In this document: positions 33,431-45,500 of the stretch, one piece after another
Layout of the letters: every line of letters begins with the position of its first letter
Numbering within the stretch: the first letter of the stretch is position 1
Origin: Notospermus geniculatus
Taxonomy: Eukaryota > Nemertea > Pilidiophora > Heteronemertea > Lineidae
Direction of reading: 5' to 3'
Assembly (NCBI GenBank): GCA_002633025.1
Contig: NMRB01001193.1
Coordinates: 4,967 to 68,966 of the forward strand
Length of the DNA: 64,000 bases
The notes under the pieces: generated by a model
The model's input: the letters and a program-made list of their open reading frames with translations, nothing else
What the model was told of the DNA's origin: nothing
Database searches by the model: none
Program-made: the position numbers and the translations under genes

Positions 33431-33735
33431 GTCTTGGCCTGGCGGTCGAGTGGTCTAACACGCTTGACTTTCAATCCTAAAAGGGTCAGTGCGTGGGTTC
33501 GATCCCCGGCCAGGACATGTATGTGACAAAGCTGTGAACCAATTAGAGTCTGTCGGATGAGACTCAAAGCCGTGGTCCCTTGTACCTGAGTGTCTATGCC
33601 AGGGCAAGTAAAAGACCCCACACAGGACGTTGGACAGTAGCCTGTCACGGACTAGACTCCACACCGTAGTGTAAGCTTAAGATCCAAAAGGGTTATGAAG
33701 CTTCAAATTATCTATCTCTCTATCTGTATATCTAA
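33431..33735 (+). mobile_element. tRNA-derived SINE
   Basis: The head folds as a tRNA: GTCTTGG (33431-33437) pairs with CCAGGAC as acceptor stem, with an A box around GGCGGTCGAGTGG and the B box GGGTTCGATCCCC. The anticodon arm is oversized (16-nt loop), so it is not a working tRNA. A roughly 220-bp body follows (GGGCAAGTAAAAGACCCCAC) and the tail is a TATC-type simple repeat near 33705-33735, the usual SINE layout. Confidence 0.8.
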
Positions 33736-34489
33736 AATGAATAAAAATGACAAATGTTGGACTGAACATTGGTGTCCTTAATAGAGAGGTGTCCTGGCAC
33801 AGAGGTGTCCACTAAGGGAGGTTCCACTGTAGATTTTTTATGAAGATCACTACAATGTTTTACTGGTTGATTTCTAAATCGTTTCATTTCAAACTGGGGA
33901 AATCCATGAAAATGTTGAGAATGTCAAATGTTGGGGTATATTCGTTAATGCCACTAGTTATTGCTTGTAGGTGGTCAGATGTTGATGTTTACAAAACCGC
34001 CCTTGAAAAACGTCCTTGCTAATCAGCTATGCAATTACCACGTTTGGAATTTAAGCTTTCATTAGGTTTTCACGAAATTATCAGTACCGGTAGGATTATA
34101 AATGACTCCTCATATGTTCCTGACGACAATCAGAAGATAATTAGATAATTTATACACAATGAAGCAGCATATGTTGAAATTTCAACAAATTTGCCACTGG
34201 GTGTCATATTTTTGTTGTAAATGTATCAAAAGAATCCAACTGCTGCTCCGATGTCGTAAAGACACTGGTATTTGTTCGCACATCGCCTCATCTAGTGTTT
34301 CGTTGGAGGCCTACGGTACTTTCATGGGTTTGTAAACATGATGGTGGACTTACGATGAATTTTGTCAGGAGTGAATGAGGTTGCAAAAAAATTATTAGCG
34401 GACATTTTACGGCAAGGGTTTTCTTCAGTTAGTGCTGCAGAATTTAGCATTCTTTGGTAATGTACTTAGTAGAAGACGATATATGGGCT

Positions 34490-34765
34490 CATGGATCACT
34501 AGTACTCTTCAGGGAATCAACTGTACTCAGTCTTGAAGTAGTCGTCTAATCGTCAACTGTACTCTCGATGTGTGCTGTCAGTTGCAATACATCCACTCTA
34601 CTTTTGATGCATGCTGTAGTACCGGTACTCTTTGTCATTCATCAACTGTACTCTTGCCATGCACTGCCTGTACTCTTGTAATGCATCAACTGTACTTTTG
34701 CAGTGCATTGCTAGGACCCTTGTAATACCACTGGACATGTACTCTTGAAATGCAGTTCCTCAACT
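34490..34765. repeat. Degenerate tandem repeat
   Basis: Irregular reiterations of TGTACTCTTG(T/C)AATGCA(T/G), at about 30-bp spacing. No coding signal. Confidence 0.6.
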
Positions 34766-34837
34766 CATGCATTGTCTATAAAGACATATTTAGAGGCCTA
34801 CTTGGAAGTCGAACGTGTGAGTACATGTATACTAGTA

Positions 34838-35012
34838 CAGTCCCCCCTCGCTATTACAAACCCTTCGGGGTCCAAGGGTTAAGTTCGTACTAACGCGGAG
34901 TTCAGAATAGCGAGGAATTACATACATGTCGTGAAGTTTTGGGAGCCAGATGTTGGGTTCGTAACATCCGGGAGTTCGTAAAATCGAGGTTCGTAAGAGC
35001 AAGGGAGCACTG
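34838..35012. mobile_element. Tigger/pogo-like MITE, copy 3 (complete)
   Basis: The most complete copy: TA, then CAGTCCCCCCTCGCTATTAC, 175 bp in total, ending GGGAGCACTG, then TA. Inner inverted words (ACTAACGCGGAGTT, GGGAGTTCGTAA) are shared with the other copies. Confidence 0.85.
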
Positions 35013-35399
35013 TAGTTGCGACGATTAATTTTTGATGACAGAGTAATTAAGAATTGACGATCACTGAAGTATATTTATTTTTTGGTGAAGGAGACTTCCT
35101 TTTTGTGATTGGTTTATTTCTTTGCTACATTTGACAAGAATGACTGAATGAATAATGTTAAAAAGAACAGATGATTATGTCTATGACTCCATTTCCAATT
35201 TGAAATGGTGGGTTACTGATCTAAGTTTTTTTTCATGACTGTACCTGGTACTTATATTTATACATGTATTTGTTATAATTTCCATTTCTGCGCTGAATTA
35301 TTCTGCAAGTGCCTTAATAATTCCCATCTATGATAATCACCGCGAGAGTATTTTGAATTGTCCTGTATAGAAGTTTACCACTTGAGCAATGGTATTAAG

Positions 35400-35730
35400 A
35401 TATAATTTAGGGATACATGTATGAATCTTTGACCGATAGTGTCATGGGTATAATGATTTTTGAATACAGAATATACTGTACGTAATCAATGGATACAACA
35501 TTTCATGGATACAGATCTGTAACCACTTGTGTCACATCAGTGATAATTTATGCATACAGATCTGTAACCAGTGGTAACACATTTTATGGATACAGATGTG
35601 TAACCCATGGTGTCATGGATACCAGTACAACAATAATTTATGCATAGCATACAGATCTGTTACCATTGGTGTCATAGAAATGACAACTTATCATTTATGC
35701 AAACTGATCTGTAACCAATGGTATGAAGCC
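35400..35730. repeat. Degenerate tandem repeat, GATACAGATCTGTAACC unit
   Basis: About six or seven reiterations of TGGATACAGATCTGTAACCA with TGGTGTCAT between them, spaced at roughly 45-55 bp. Copies are diverged. It occupies the gene-free interval between MGAT4 and the nicotinamidase. Confidence 0.75.
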
Positions 35731-35872
35731 AATTGTTGGTATTCAGGGCTCCCTCTCCGGTCTGGGTGACAAATATGCAACAAGTAACCTAATAAGGGTT
35801 CTTACTTCTGTTTTTGAGGGAGGGAAAAAGGGGTGAAATGCCTCAATTAGCCTGCCCTATTAAATCAGAAGT

Positions 35873-36032
35873 CAGGGGCGGATCCAGGATTTGGGAAAAG
35901 AGGGGGTGCCCTGTGCTACGAACATTGAAATTTGCGCCAAATTGCATTATTTCACGGTCGATTTCAAATTTGTTGGCCAAAAGGTGAGGTGCACGCCTGC
36001 TGCATCCCCCTCTGGATCCGTGCCTGGAAGTG
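35873..36032. mobile_element. CAGGGGCGGATCCAGG element, copy
   Basis: CAGGGGCGGATCCAGGATTT at the left and CCCTCTGGATCCGTGCCTG at the right are inverted ends of a 160-bp element. Related copies are at 26615-26772, 40038-40296 and 51740-52016. Confidence 0.85.
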
Positions 36033-36057
36033 GTCAAACAGCCCCATTGAAAACCTG

Positions 36058-36145
36058 GCAATTGATGCCTTATGCAAGGGTCCGTGGGTTCGAATCCGGT
36101 AGGAAGCAATGTCTTTCACCTCAGAAACCAGTTATCATTATTTGC
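36058..36145 (+). repeat. tRNA-related SINE fragment
   Basis: ATTGATGCCTTATGCAAGGG then GTCCGTGGGTTCGAATCC and GCAATGTCTTTCACCTCAG; matches 27315-27400. It directly abuts the element ending at 36032. Confidence 0.65.
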
Positions 36146-36177
36146 CCATTGAAAACCAAAAGGAATTGGCTACAGTG

Positions 36178-36495
36178 ACAGGGTTCGTACAGGTCCTTGA
36201 AAACCTTGAAAAGTACTTGAAAACAAAGTGACCTTGAAAAGGTATGGAAAAGTACCCGGTACTTAAAAAATGGAATAGCTGTAAAAATTCCTGGAAAAGT
36301 CCTTGAAAAATAAAAAGACATGCACGTTTGAGGTTTCGTTTTCGTGTGGCCTGTTTTCCGCTAGAGATGTTCTATTTTTATATGAAAATTTGTGTATTTC
36401 TCCCTTGCTTTTCAAGAATAAAGTCCTTGAAAAATCTCCAAATCATCCTTGAAAAGTCCTTGAGAAGTACTTGAAAAAAAATAGGGCCCAGGTGT
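36178..36495. repeat. CCTTGAAAAG-reiterated interspersed repeat
   Basis: CAGGTCCTTGAAAACCTTG, AAAGTCCTTGAAAAATC and many similar words recur on the plus strand across about 300 bp. It looks like an interspersed element with internal reiteration. No coding potential. Confidence 0.65.
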
Positions 36496-37846
36496 ACTAA
36501 CCATGAGTGAGTGGTACCTGGAGACCTGTCATCAGTGGAGAGGGAGAGTTTTGGAGACTGACCTTTCTCTGACAAATCAGGGTTTCCGTCAAATTTGTAT
36601 TGAACTAAGTGGTGAATTTGGTATTTATTGTACTTTAATGAGGATTTTTAATCGCGTGGTTGGTTTTACCTTTTAAAGTGAAACACATCATGTCCTATTC
36701 TAATACGGTATTTGTTGCTGTTTGCCCTACCCAAGATTGTAAGGAGTGATTGCCAAATTATATTGTAAGGTCCAATTGCAAAATGATTCATTGTTATGTC
36801 CCTATCATGCATTTATATACACCTATGCAATATTCATTTCAGTATTGCGTGTGGAAATTTTGATGAAAAGTTGATTATGAATGAATAAATATATATTTGA
36901 TGACATGATTTCCTGTGTTAGAATTATCATTCTCCATTTCATCGATTTTGAGGAGGCCTGCCTAATCCTATAGGGTGTAGACTGGTCCCTGCCCTTGAGA
37001 CGCTCTGCTAATATGTGACCCTCCACAGCAAAACCAGTCGCATGTCGCTCAGGTCAGCCGCAACGAACTAAGACGACACCAGAAGAGAATGGAAGAAATA
37101 GATTATTTCAGATTTCATAACAGACAGACAATATTGAAAGTGACAAACATTTGGTCTCAACCTGCCAAGCTACGACCGACATGCGACTGGTTTTGCTATG
37201 GGGGAGGTCACATATGAGCATAAGCAGAGCCTAGGGTAGGGGACCAGTCTAAATCACGGGTGAGGGCTAGTTAGAAGAATTGTGGGATTGCAGCAGTTTT
37301 AATCAATGGGGTTCTTGACGCTAGCTGAAGCTCCCAAAATGTAGGGCTGTACATGTATATTCCTTTGTCCTCTTAGATAAAAGTTCATTGATCGTCTGCT
37401 AAAAGAATGGGAAGAATGAATGAATGTGTGAATGAGGAATGGAAACATACCAATATAAAACAACTAGGACAAGAGAATTCCACTTGCCAACATTTTAATG
37501 CTGATATCAGTACAATCAAGAATATATAAGTACTTATACTGGTACTTATATATTCTTGGTACAATGTACCGGTAGGCATGTAGATGATGATTACATATAT
37601 CACTTAAAATAAGAATGATTGTAGATTTTACAAATGTGGACTAAAGGAAGATCATTTGGCATAAATATATCAAGACACTTATCACTGTTGTATTTTACAA
37701 CACTCGTACATGTACATGTAAATTATTGGAAAAAGATTAAAATAGATGATGACGTTTAGTAGGAGTTTGTCAATGCGATGCTCATCTGTCATCATCGATA
37801 GCCCTCTTTTTACACAGAGTCGGTTCGATCCGGTTTGAGGCCAGGC
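36496..37846. other. Intergenic stretch, few features
   Basis: No exon found. A pair of inverted segments around 37011 (TGACCCTCCACAGCAAAACC) and 37185 (GGTTTTGCTATGGGGGAGGTCA) bounds a 200-bp probable MITE. A small palindrome with TATAAGTACTTATACTGG is near 37525. Confidence 0.55.
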
Positions 37847-37957
37847 CCCGTATTCAAAAAGCTACTTAAGTCTAAGTATGATACTTATCTTTTGTGTTGA
37901 ACAAAGGATAAGTGTCATACTGAGACTTAAGTAATTTTATGAATACGGGGCCAGGTC
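37847..37957. mobile_element. Foldback MITE, GGCCCCGTATTCA ends
   Basis: GGCCCCGTATTCAAAAAGCTA at the left pairs with TATGAATACGGGGCC at the right; the arms include TACTTAAGTCTAAGTATGA and TCATACTGAGACTTAAGTA. A partial relative of the interior (CTTTGTTCAGCACAAAAGAT) is at about 60562. Confidence 0.88.
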
Positions 37958-38868
37958 CCTTGCTTTTTGTAGTGTGAAAAAGCCATGTGACCTATTCTGT
38001 CTTTCGCTTTTCATGGTACTACATGTACATGTACATGTAAAAGTATTTTAAAGCCTCACTGTATTGAATTCAGAAAGTGCTTACGTCCTCCGACGTTAGT
38101 GTAGTGTAAAATGTACTCTGCTCTATCTGAAAACATTAGAGCTCCGCCTGCAGTTTTTTCAATGTCTGCTGAAAACTAGGGATTTATTCTTTGAAGTACG
38201 TATCAGGCAAGTATTTTGGGGACCTTCAAGAGGCTATGAGACCTCTACCTACACTCTCCTAACACTTTGAAAATATCGTAAAATTCAATATAGTGAGGCT
38301 TTAACTGGCCTCGAGCCAGATTGAACCGACTCTGTATTAAATGGCTTATAGAACTACTGACTAAACACCAGTAAAACCTAAATTATTACGAACAATCTGC
38401 CGTCTATAACATCAACATTCACACTTGAATTATTTGTTGAAATATATTCTGACCAGTAATGTTGAAGCACTAAACTCAATGGATGAAAATATCATGCAAC
38501 AATTGCAGAAGATGTTGCAAACTCCATCATGGAAATCTGCAGTCTGCATCATGGAAGTCCACACTGTTTTCAATCTTGATGGTTCAAGACGATCGATGTT
38601 ATGGAAGCAGAAAGAGTGTTGTCGATTAAAAACTGGTAATTGAATCAAATTCAAATTTAGAGTCTAGAGGGCACCACAATACAAGGGGAAAACTACGTAC
38701 GATTGTCAGCTGATCAATTCTTTATTGATCAAACAACTTGAACCTCTAATAAAGCGTACACCAGAATGACTAGCAGTTTCACATATCACAATAAATCAGA
38801 AAACAACACCATATCCTTCGATTGGGCCAAGGTGTTAGTTTTCCGAAACATTTGCATCAGGGAGAATA

Positions 38869-39306
38869 ATATCAGTTCGGGAAAGTTCCAAAATTGGAAG
38901 CGTTTCCGACTTTGGAAACGTTTCTTTTTTTGGAAGCTATTTTCGATTCCAATATAGTGGGAACGTTTCCGAATTTGGAAGCCAAGAGATAGAGATTCTG
39001 GCGGAACTGAGCCTTTTGATGATGATAATAGATGATTATCGATGATTGCAGCCAACTTACACCAGCAATTCAGATTGTACGCCGTGAAATACAAGGTCAC
39101 AGGTGCTGCCATCTGTTAGTGGAAAAAAACACTTCCCGATTTTTGCTTTTCATATCCCGATTGGGCCTAACGTGCAAGAAGGCCTACAAAGATTCCGATA
39201 TCGGAATCGAAAACCGCTTCCAAAAAAGGAAACGTTGCCAATATTGGAATCGCTGGGCTTCCAAAATCAGAAACGTTTCGAAATTCGGAACTTTCCCGAA
39301 CTGATA
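38869..39306. mobile_element. TIR element with GGAAACGTTTCC-type interior
   Basis: ATATCAGTTCGGGAAAGTTCC at the left and its complement at the right bound about 438 bp. The interior repeats TTGGAAGCGTTTCC and GGAAACGTTTC on both strands. It ends about 110 bp from the last nicotinamidase exon. Confidence 0.9.
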
Positions 39307-39413
39307 TAAACAAGGCTCGGACTTGTAAAATATCTGACTCTGAGGGAGCTCTTGGACTTCTCATATACATGTATCTACACATGTTGCTCATGGACCTGTC
39401 ATTACCGGTAACC

Positions 39414-39503
39414 TCATGTACCATTTGACATTTTTTGTTCCTCTACTGCCTTCTGGAAAGCCAACTCCGGTCGTCGGTCCTTGCCACTTACAAGGTCCGC
39501 TAT
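39414..39503 (-). CDS. Nicotinamidase last exon
   Basis: Acceptor CTAAAAAATT-region TTTTTTAG precedes ATAGCGGAC; reads IADLVSGKDRRPELAFQKAV and stops at TGA. Phase 0 matches the donor of exon 39942-39800. A GTAAGT word lies 12 bp inside it, but reading through gives the better protein end. Confidence 0.7.
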   Translation of the reverse strand: MADLVSGKDRRPELAFQKAVEEQKMSNGT

Positions 39504-42500
39504 CTAAAAAATTCAGAATAAACATATTCAGAGAAGTATTATGCACTTCAGGGGTTTCATTAAGCCATGGTGATCTATTACGCATGTAAACTACAGAAAT
39601 GATAATAAGTAAGAAGTCAATCTCCAGAATTCACGAATTATCGACCCCAACCGGGGTCTTTTTCAAGTGGAACTTTACAATCTGAAACTCTAGAAAAGAC
39701 TACAGAAATGATGCAAACTACAGAAATGACGCAAAATAAATAAGTCTAAGTCTCAAAAACGCAGGTAAATTCGATGACTTACAAATTCCTGGGACTTACC
39801 TCATTTGAATGTACAGTAGGCACGGACATTTTTTTCAAGCGTTTTTTCATCGTTTCAATGAGTTTATTACTAGTCCCCCTAGCGGCATCGTCTATCAGCA
39901 GAGTGCGGAAGCCTTCTTCGACTGCATCAATGCTTGTTTCCCCTGAAAGATTATTTGAAGACGAGTGGCTACACGTGTAGAATTCAAGCGTTGTCCAAAC
40001 CAGAGTCACTAGACTCTGTTAGGGACGACTGCAACTCAGGCGCGGATCCAGAGGGGGGCCGCGGCCCCCCCTATTTTTGGAACACCAAGCAAAAACGGGT
40101 CACTAACTCCGAAAAAATGAGCAAATAGATGAGGAAATCATGCCCCCAGATGCTTGGAAATCGTATCTAATGCATCTGGAATTCAAAATTTTCTGGGGGA
40201 GGCCCAGAAATTCTGTGGCTCCGCGACTCTACTCCATCAGCCTGTGGCTGATGGTGACCGGCCCCCCGTATTCCAAAATCCTGGATCCGCCCCTGCAACT
40301 CTCTCCTTGGAAGAGCCCCAAGGTAAATCCTGCTGCAGAAATGGTTGCTGCTACATAAATTCACATTAATTCAGTCCATCGGTGCAGAGGTACATGTATA
40401 TCTGTTGGGTAACACGAAAATGTACTTGACAACACACCCTTTTAGAAATACGGTGCTCAGTGTTCAGTGCAATCTGGTCCCACGAGATTTCATTCGAGAC
40501 TTGGATTTGATGAATGAAATCTCTGGAACATTTGGCTGACATCTTGCGTCAATGACGTCATCTTGTCGTGCTTGGATGTACGGCACTGGCACAGCATGAT
40601 GGCATTGTTGCATCAGTGACGTCATCAACATGTCAGCCAAATATATCAGAGTCCGAACGACGTCATAACGTCAGGCTCGGGTCTGTTTCAGAGTGTGTTC
40701 AGTGATGACGTCCAAGGGGGAATCGTTAGCCACTTGCATTGCCACACAAAAGGGACGGTCACGGTTGACCAGAATTTTTAAATTCTTTTGATGACATGCA
40801 GAGGGGATAACTTAGGTCGAGCGCTGGCTGCTGAATTTCTGGAAAGGTGTACAGGGTCCCCGCCAGAGGGTACTTTGGGTACAAATATAGTACCCTAAAG
40901 AAATCTGAGGGTACGATATAGTACCCTGAAAAAATCACTTCAATAATGTTTTTCTTAAATTTGTTACATTTCAAGTGCAACTTTCATGCAGAAGGAAGAC
41001 TAATTTTCCATTTTGGAGTGTAAAAATGACTCTGGAGGCCATACTATTAACAAAAAAAAAATTTTTGAAAAAAAAAATTTTTTCAAAAAAATTTTTTTTC
41101 TCCCCCCTTACAGGTCGTACCCTGGAAAAAAATCCTGGCGGAAACCCTGGTGTATACTCTGCAACTTACCGACGCAAAAATCATAGGCAATGCCACACGT
41201 GTAGACTGTAGTTACATTCAGTTTCTTCAAATCATCAGCTAGTGATGTCCTTCTCGTCCCTGAGTGGTCCTTGAAGGCCGAGTAATATTCAGCATGCGGT
41301 TCTAGTCCCTTGTCATGCAATATCCCATCTTTCAAAACCTGGAGATAATACATGTAAAATTCAATGCAGCAAATGTGTGGCGGTCTAGGAAAACCTGTCG
41401 GATGTTGCGTTTGAGGAAAGTGTTAATGGCCTTGGCGAACCTGCAAATTTCAATAGCTGAAATGTAGTACGTAACAGGTGAACAGGTGAACCCCGGGGTG
41501 GCGCAATGGAAACATCGGCGCCTGCCACCACTGAGGTCGCGGGTTCGATCCCCGGTCGTGCAAGTGGCTTTATGTGGTAGAGAGGGCGATCTCTCCTCGA
41601 CATCGTAGGTTTTCTCCGGGGGCTCCGGTTTCCTCCTACATATCATTAATATCGTCCAATATTGTTTGATGAGTAGCTATAATGCCCTAAGTGGGCCCTT
41701 GCACTCCTGAGATATTTTTTTAAAGCAGTAGCCGATCAATGCACAGGCAATCTAACAATCCTTGTTGATCACTCAGCGACTTCTGACGGGTTTTCCTAGA
41801 CCGCCACACAAATAGTGACCCTCAATCCTGAGTTTGTAATGGGAATCCTACTTGAATCAAATTCATATAGTTTATTATCATGGAATAATAGTATAGCAAA
41901 ATCATCTCCGAAGTTTGCAAATTTTCGACCCCAACCAGGGTCTTCCTCAGGCACTTTCTGGTAGAAAGTGCCTGCAACTTTCGTTGAAACTTATCAACAT
42001 TATTGATAACTATTTACAGACTTACTAAGAGATCTTTATGAAGTTCTGCTCCCTCTGTTTCCTGCACGCAATGTACTGGCCACAGGACTTGGCTGGTCGG
42101 AGGATCACCATCAAATATGACTGTATCAAAGAGATTTGCTTCTTCGGCCTTCAGCTGAAGTGAAACTGAATTTTGTCAGTAGTTTATAATTGAGAGTCAA
42201 ATCCAGCATTATTACTACTAGGCAATACCCGTTCAGTGGGCATGCCAGACGCGTCATGTCATTAGGAGCACTCGGGGACGTAATGACATCATACCCGTTC
42301 GAGTAGCTTCATGATGTCATTCATCATACAGGCCATGTTTGTATAGGCCTAGGTGTAACTCTGTGTAAACCTAGCCTTAGAGGAGGTTCTACGGTACTCA
42401 CTGGGCTATCATGAGTTGTTTTCCACTTGTGCCGATTCTCGTGAAATGATATATGATCGGGCGGATGCCAATCCCGTGTGTAAACCACATGATCAAAGTG

Positions 42501-45500
42501 GCCATTCTTGATGAGTTTATTGATGATGGGCAAGACTTCTTCCCCGTTGTGTTTCGCCTCGCCCGCATGCATGGCCAATGATCCAGAGATAAAATCATTT
42601 TGGACGTCAATTACGATCAGAGCATTAACTGGATCAAGAATCTGAAATATAACAGATTTAAAATCGGGGAACTGCACTGTTCAGGCCACTCTCTAGCAGA
42701 CAGAAGGTCCCAAGATTTTCTGGAGTCAGAAACCTGTCACTGAACTGTCCAAAGAATCGCTCAATTGACCATGCTACAGTACAGGTCACAATTGACATCC
42801 CTAAATTCGCGTAAGTTACACGTAAGTCACACGTAACTTACGCAACAACTCACGAGCTATGTTACGTGTAACTTATGAGGTGCGTTAGCGGTGAGTTACG
42901 CGAATTTCGCTAGCTATGCAGTGATTTACAAGGCGAGTTACGCGATTTTGGCGAGTTACGCCGTGAGTTACGCGAAACCAAAGCCGTGAGTTACTCGTAC
43001 ATGTAAGTTACCGTACGTGTAACTTACGAGTAACTTACGCGAAGCCGTAGGGATGTCAATTGTCACCTGTACTGTATACATGGCAATCGGCTCTTTTGAT
43101 AACCAAAATCTGATTTTCAATGTCTCATTATATTCATTAATGTAGCCCAAGGGATCAGCAATGGGGAAAGCTTACCGGTCCAAACCATTTTTTCCAGTAA
43201 CCTCTAAACACAGCCAAGGAAATCTTTCCAGTCTGAAAAAGGAGACAGAAACTCCTGGTGATTTCTCTTTTTCATTAAAGTTGATGAACTAAAAGCAGTT
43301 CACTTTCCGAAGCGCCAAAGGTTGCTCTTCAGCACTCACTTGATGCATTGGTGACCACAAGAATGGGATGATTATGATATACCAACTGAGGACACTTTAA
43401 TTACGACATACCAACAGAGGACACTTGATTATGATATACCAAATGAGGACATTTGATTATGATATACATGTACCAAATGAGGACATCTGATTATGATATA
43501 CCAACAGAGGACATTTAATAATTATGATATACCAAATGAGGACATTTGATTATGATATACATGTACCAAATGAGGACCAAGATACAGAATAGCACAAAAT
43601 TGACACACAAAATGATAATAAGCAAGAAGTCAATCTCCAGAATTCACGAATTTTCAACCCCAACCGGGGTCTTTTTCAAGTGGAACTTTACAATCTGAAA
43701 CTCTAGAAAAGTCTTTTCTTGCTTATTACCAAATGAGGACATTTGATTATGATATACCAACAGAGGACATTTAATAATTATATGATATACCAAGAGGGGA
43801 CATTTGATTGAACAAAGGAGATTTTCCTGCAGAGTTAGGCCAGGACTCCCAGCAGTGCCCTCCTCAGAAAAACTCTGTGGATCCAAGTCTGTTGACCCTT
43901 GCGATACAGTCTAACCTTGGATTTGTTGAAGCCCCACAGTGGATGACTTTCCATGAAATTCCTGGCTCCACAACTGTTGAGATTCAGTCCGATATAGAAT
44001 AATATACCTGATATTTTTGTGACTAATGAAGTAGGCCTACCTTTTCTCTGTCTATTTGGTCGAATAATGTCTGCTTTTGTTCATCTGTGAGATCATGCGG
44101 TTCTTGATTGTGCGAAAATAAGGTAGCAACCAAATTGGAAAAATCGGCTCGATCCAAGAAACCTTTCCTGAAAAAAACACAGGGGCAGTTAGCAATTTAT
44201 TTAAGAATTTATACCGGAATATTTTCCTGGCTTTTCCATCTGGAGTTCTTAATTTGTCTTCTGGGTTTTTTTACTTTTGCCAGAGAATCTCTCATGCAGT
44301 CATCTGAACATGCTCAACTATTCCGTTGTCATTCCATAATTTCTATACAGGTACACCTCAGCATTACCGGAAACCTGCAGAAAGGGTTAAAAGTAATCCC
44401 AGGAATCGATTCATTAAATGACGATACAAGGCCGACTTTGGACCCAGTCCAGGAAGATATAACTGTGTTACATAAGGAAATTAGGCCAGTTATTTTGAGA
44501 TAACACAGAAAATCGGCTTCCGCCATTGTGTATACCATTAGTATGGCACGCTGATATGATTAAAGGGCACTGACTGGATGAATCAACCATTTAGGCCTAC
44601 AAACACATTTTGTGTTGAGTTGCATTGTACCACAGGCCTGTCACTTTTTATCACCTACCCAGTACATTTACCAATACATGAGCAATGTTCATTATTACAT
44701 GAAATAGGGCCTACAGGTCATCATAAATCTATTGCAAGAGGGTAAGCCATGGCTGTCCAATTATACTCAAAGTCAGCTGTCCCAAACATTTAACCTGCTC
44801 ATCAAAACAAAGCACTCTCATTATCAACAGGTCTTTTTTCAAAACATCACTTGTCATTTTCGATTGCTCCCAGGGACCAGTATAGGCCTATTGTAGTAGT
44901 ATCTATTATCTATTATCAACCACCAATTCAGCTGATGTCGATGTGTATATCCTGTTCCCATTTTTCTATTGTTTTATATCAACTTCAACCACACCAATTA
45001 CTTGCCACAATGTGACAATGTCCAGCAACGTGGCAGCTTGTATTGTAATACCAAAAAAGACAGTCTGCAGTGAAACTGAGGGCCACCAATCTAACTGCAA
45101 AACTGTCTTCCATCACATCACCTGTGAAATCCTTGTTATAAACTTTGAGGAATTCCTCCAAGTTATAAATTAATTTGGTGGGTAATCACCAGTATGACTG
45201 AGTCACCATCACTGGGACCAGAAGTAGCGTATTAGTCCAGGCTTACTGTTACTGGTAGGCCTAATCAATGTTTGCAATTAAGGGTCTTGAAACTGAATGA
45301 GAAACAAAAGGCTGTTGGTTAAGGGATTCACCTCTTCCAACAGCTGGCCTTAGTTTTAGTAGACGTACATGTTGTGTACAAGGCCAAGGAAATAACACAA
45401 CACTAACAATTTTTTGCTGAAGAAATGCGGTTCAACTCACCATGACACAGTATGATCGAGTGACCAGTTTTCGGGGTAGAACAGTTTTCGTGGTACTCCT

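Noticed and set aside
33431-33515. Possible tRNA gene (acceptor stem of 7 pairs, A and B boxes)
   Set aside because: The anticodon arm has an oversized loop and a long SINE body with a simple-repeat tail follows directly, so it is a tRNA-derived SINE head.
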